The position numbers were made by a program, and so were the translations under genes. The notes below the pieces were generated by a model. It was not told where the DNA came from. It searched no databases and saw nothing but the letters and a program-made list of their open reading frames with translations. A DNA stretch of 16,338 bases, from assembly GCA_039806065.1 (NCBI GenBank), contig JBDKJS010000023.1:1-16338 (forward strand), written 5' to 3'. This stretch comes from JBDKJS01 sp039806065 (lineage in GTDB: Bacteria > Bacteroidota > Bacteroidia > AKYH767-A > 2013-40CM-41-45). Numbering within the stretch: the first letter of the stretch is position 1; every line of letters begins with the position of its first letter. Below, one piece after another: positions 15,572-16,338 of this stretch.

Positions 15572-15976
15572 TGTGGCATCAAAGTCAATTACTGCTTTAA
15601 GCTTGTGTAATAAGTCAGATCCTAATACGCCATTTATAACTGGCAAACCCAATTTACTGTAGGCACTATTGACTGCGTTTAAGTCTAGGGCCATAAATGG
15701 AAATTGGTTTAGTACAAAGTGATTTAAAGAGAATTCATGAGCTAGAAATGTACTGCTCAATAGCTGGTTTCCGCCTAACCCTGTGGCCTGCTGATCAGAG
15801 CTTGACATTGCTGCACTTAAAGTGGTAGTAATAAAATTACTGTCAAATACTGTTTTAGAAGCACCTGTATCAAGCAGCATGCGTGCTGGCTTTTCATTGA
15901 TCATGGCATAAAGAAAAACATGGAAACCTTCATTTTCAACTGGAAGTATTTCCAAAGGCAATTGGCATCTGTTCAT
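15551..15976 (-). CDS. Small retropepsin-like aspartyl protease
   Basis: The 141-residue protein has a single retropepsin-type active site, LLDTGASKTVF (34-44; Asp36). A flap-like glycine loop (TGLGGNQ, 65-71) and a second conserved hydrophobic-glycine strand (INGVLGSDLL, 114-123) followed by VIDF (129-132) complete the half-fold. One DTG motif per chain implies that it works as a homodimer, as known retropepsins do. There is no signal peptide or membrane segment, so it is probably cytoplasmic, unlike the many secreted aspartyl-protease-like proteins of the phylum. Its 3' end overlaps rsmI by 21 bases tail to tail. Its start lies only about 9 bases past the T tract of the malate dehydrogenase terminator, and no promoter is apparent, so expression may rely on read-through. 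The substrate is unknown. The protease fold is well supported; activity is inference. Confidence 0.8.
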   Translation of the reverse strand: MNRCQLPLEILPVENEGFHVFLYAMINEKPARMLLDTGASKTVFDSNFITTTLSAAMSSSDQQATGLGGNQLLSSTFLAHEFSLNHFVLNQFPFMALDLNAVNSAYSKLGLPVINGVLGSDLLHKLKAVIDFDATSLLIRF

Positions 15977-15984
15977 ATAGAATT

Positions 15985-16013
15985 AACAAAAAAACCCGAA
16001 ACTAATTCGGGTT
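15985..16013 (-). terminator. Intrinsic terminator of the malate dehydrogenase gene
   Basis: Perfect 8-bp inverted repeat AACCCGAA (15993-16000) / TTCGGGTT (16006-16013) with a 5-base loop. Read on the minus strand the stem runs directly into a T-rich tract (seven or more T, then GTT). It lies about 30 bases beyond the malate dehydrogenase stop codon, which fits a Rho-independent terminator for that gene. Confidence 0.85.
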
Positions 16014-16042
16014 CGATTTATTAAAAAAATTAAATTTTATTG

Positions 16043-16338
16043 TTAAGCTGTGGTTTTCATATTGTCTAATACATCCATCACTTCTTTTACTGATTTCGCT
16101 GATGCACTGAGGAGTGCTTGTTCTTCATTGGTAAGCTTTAGTTCTATAATTTGTTCTATTCCCTTTCGACCCAATTTTACAGGCACGCCTAGATAAATAT
16201 CTTTTAAGCCATATTCTCCTTGAAGCCAAGCACAACATGGAAAGATCCGCTTTTGATCCTTTATTATAGCTTCTACCATTTGTGCCGCTGCAGCACCCGG
16301 AGCATACCAAGCTGATGTTCCCATTAAATTAACCAATT
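16043..16338 (-). CDS. mdh: Malate dehydrogenase, C-terminal fragment (5' end outside the window)
   Basis: About 98 codons of the 3' end are visible; the frame runs off the window edge. The sequence VNLMGTSAWYAPGAAAAQMV matches the region after the catalytic-domain loop in the lactate-dehydrogenase-like malate dehydrogenases used by Bacteroidota in the citric acid cycle (malate + NAD+ to oxaloacetate + NADH). GLKDIYLGVPVKLGRKGIEQIIEL and LLSASAKSVKEVMDVL are the usual C-terminal strand and helix of this family. The full family length is about 310 residues, so roughly the first 215 residues are missing. The catalytic His and substrate-binding Arg lie upstream and cannot be checked. A strong terminator follows the stop codon. 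The apparent TTG near the edge is internal, not a start. Confidence 0.9.
   Translation of the reverse strand, partial: LVNLMGTSAWYAPGAAAAQMVEAIIKDQKRIFPCCAWLQGEYGLKDIYLGVPVKLGRKGIEQIIELKLTNEEQALLSASAKSVKEVMDVLDNMKTTA

Overview
The window reads as an ordinary chromosomal segment of an AT-rich member of the Bacteroidota. Evidence: three proteins carry type IX secretion (T9SS) C-terminal sorting domains, one gene encodes a PorP/SprF family protein, MurF and alanine racemase are fused in one chain, Shine-Dalgarno sequences are essentially absent, and one clear Bacteroidota-type promoter (TTTG, 20 nt, TACTTTG) is visible. Genus cannot be told from the sequence alone. No rRNA, tRNA, CRISPR array, insertion sequence or phage gene was seen, and no intergenic stretch exceeds about 100 bases.

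Left part, 1-6561: the 3' end of a CotH-like, lamin-tail-domain surface protein with a type A T9SS signal (+) runs tail to tail into a giant 1340-residue SprB-repeat adhesin with a type B (gliding-motility-type) sorting domain (-). A small AT-rich hairpin lies between them. Upstream of the adhesin on the same strand is a family 2 glycosyltransferase of the lipopolysaccharide-core type.

Middle, 6652-10930: divergent from the glycosyltransferase is a MeaB/ArgK-type GTPase. A good promoter overlapping its stop codon then drives a two-gene unit: a PKD-repeat adhesin with a type B sorting domain, and 5 bases later a PorP/SprF outer-membrane protein. This matches the known SprB-SprF logic, in which a PorP-like protein helps deliver or anchor its cognate type B substrate. 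The PKD repeats have an unusual regular cysteine pattern.

Right part, 10934-16338: housekeeping genes. A fused MurF-alanine racemase (apparent TTG start) follows thymidine kinase on the minus strand. Divergent from these are a helical protein of unknown function and rsmI, 3 bases apart. rsmI overlaps tail to tail by 21 bases with a small retropepsin-like aspartyl protease gene. That gene sits just behind the intrinsic terminator of a malate dehydrogenase gene, whose 5' end lies outside the window.

I do not see a clearly new biological system. The most promising items are the cysteine-patterned PKD adhesin with its PorP partner, the small retropepsin-like gene wedged between a terminator and rsmI, and the uncharacterised gene beside rsmI.
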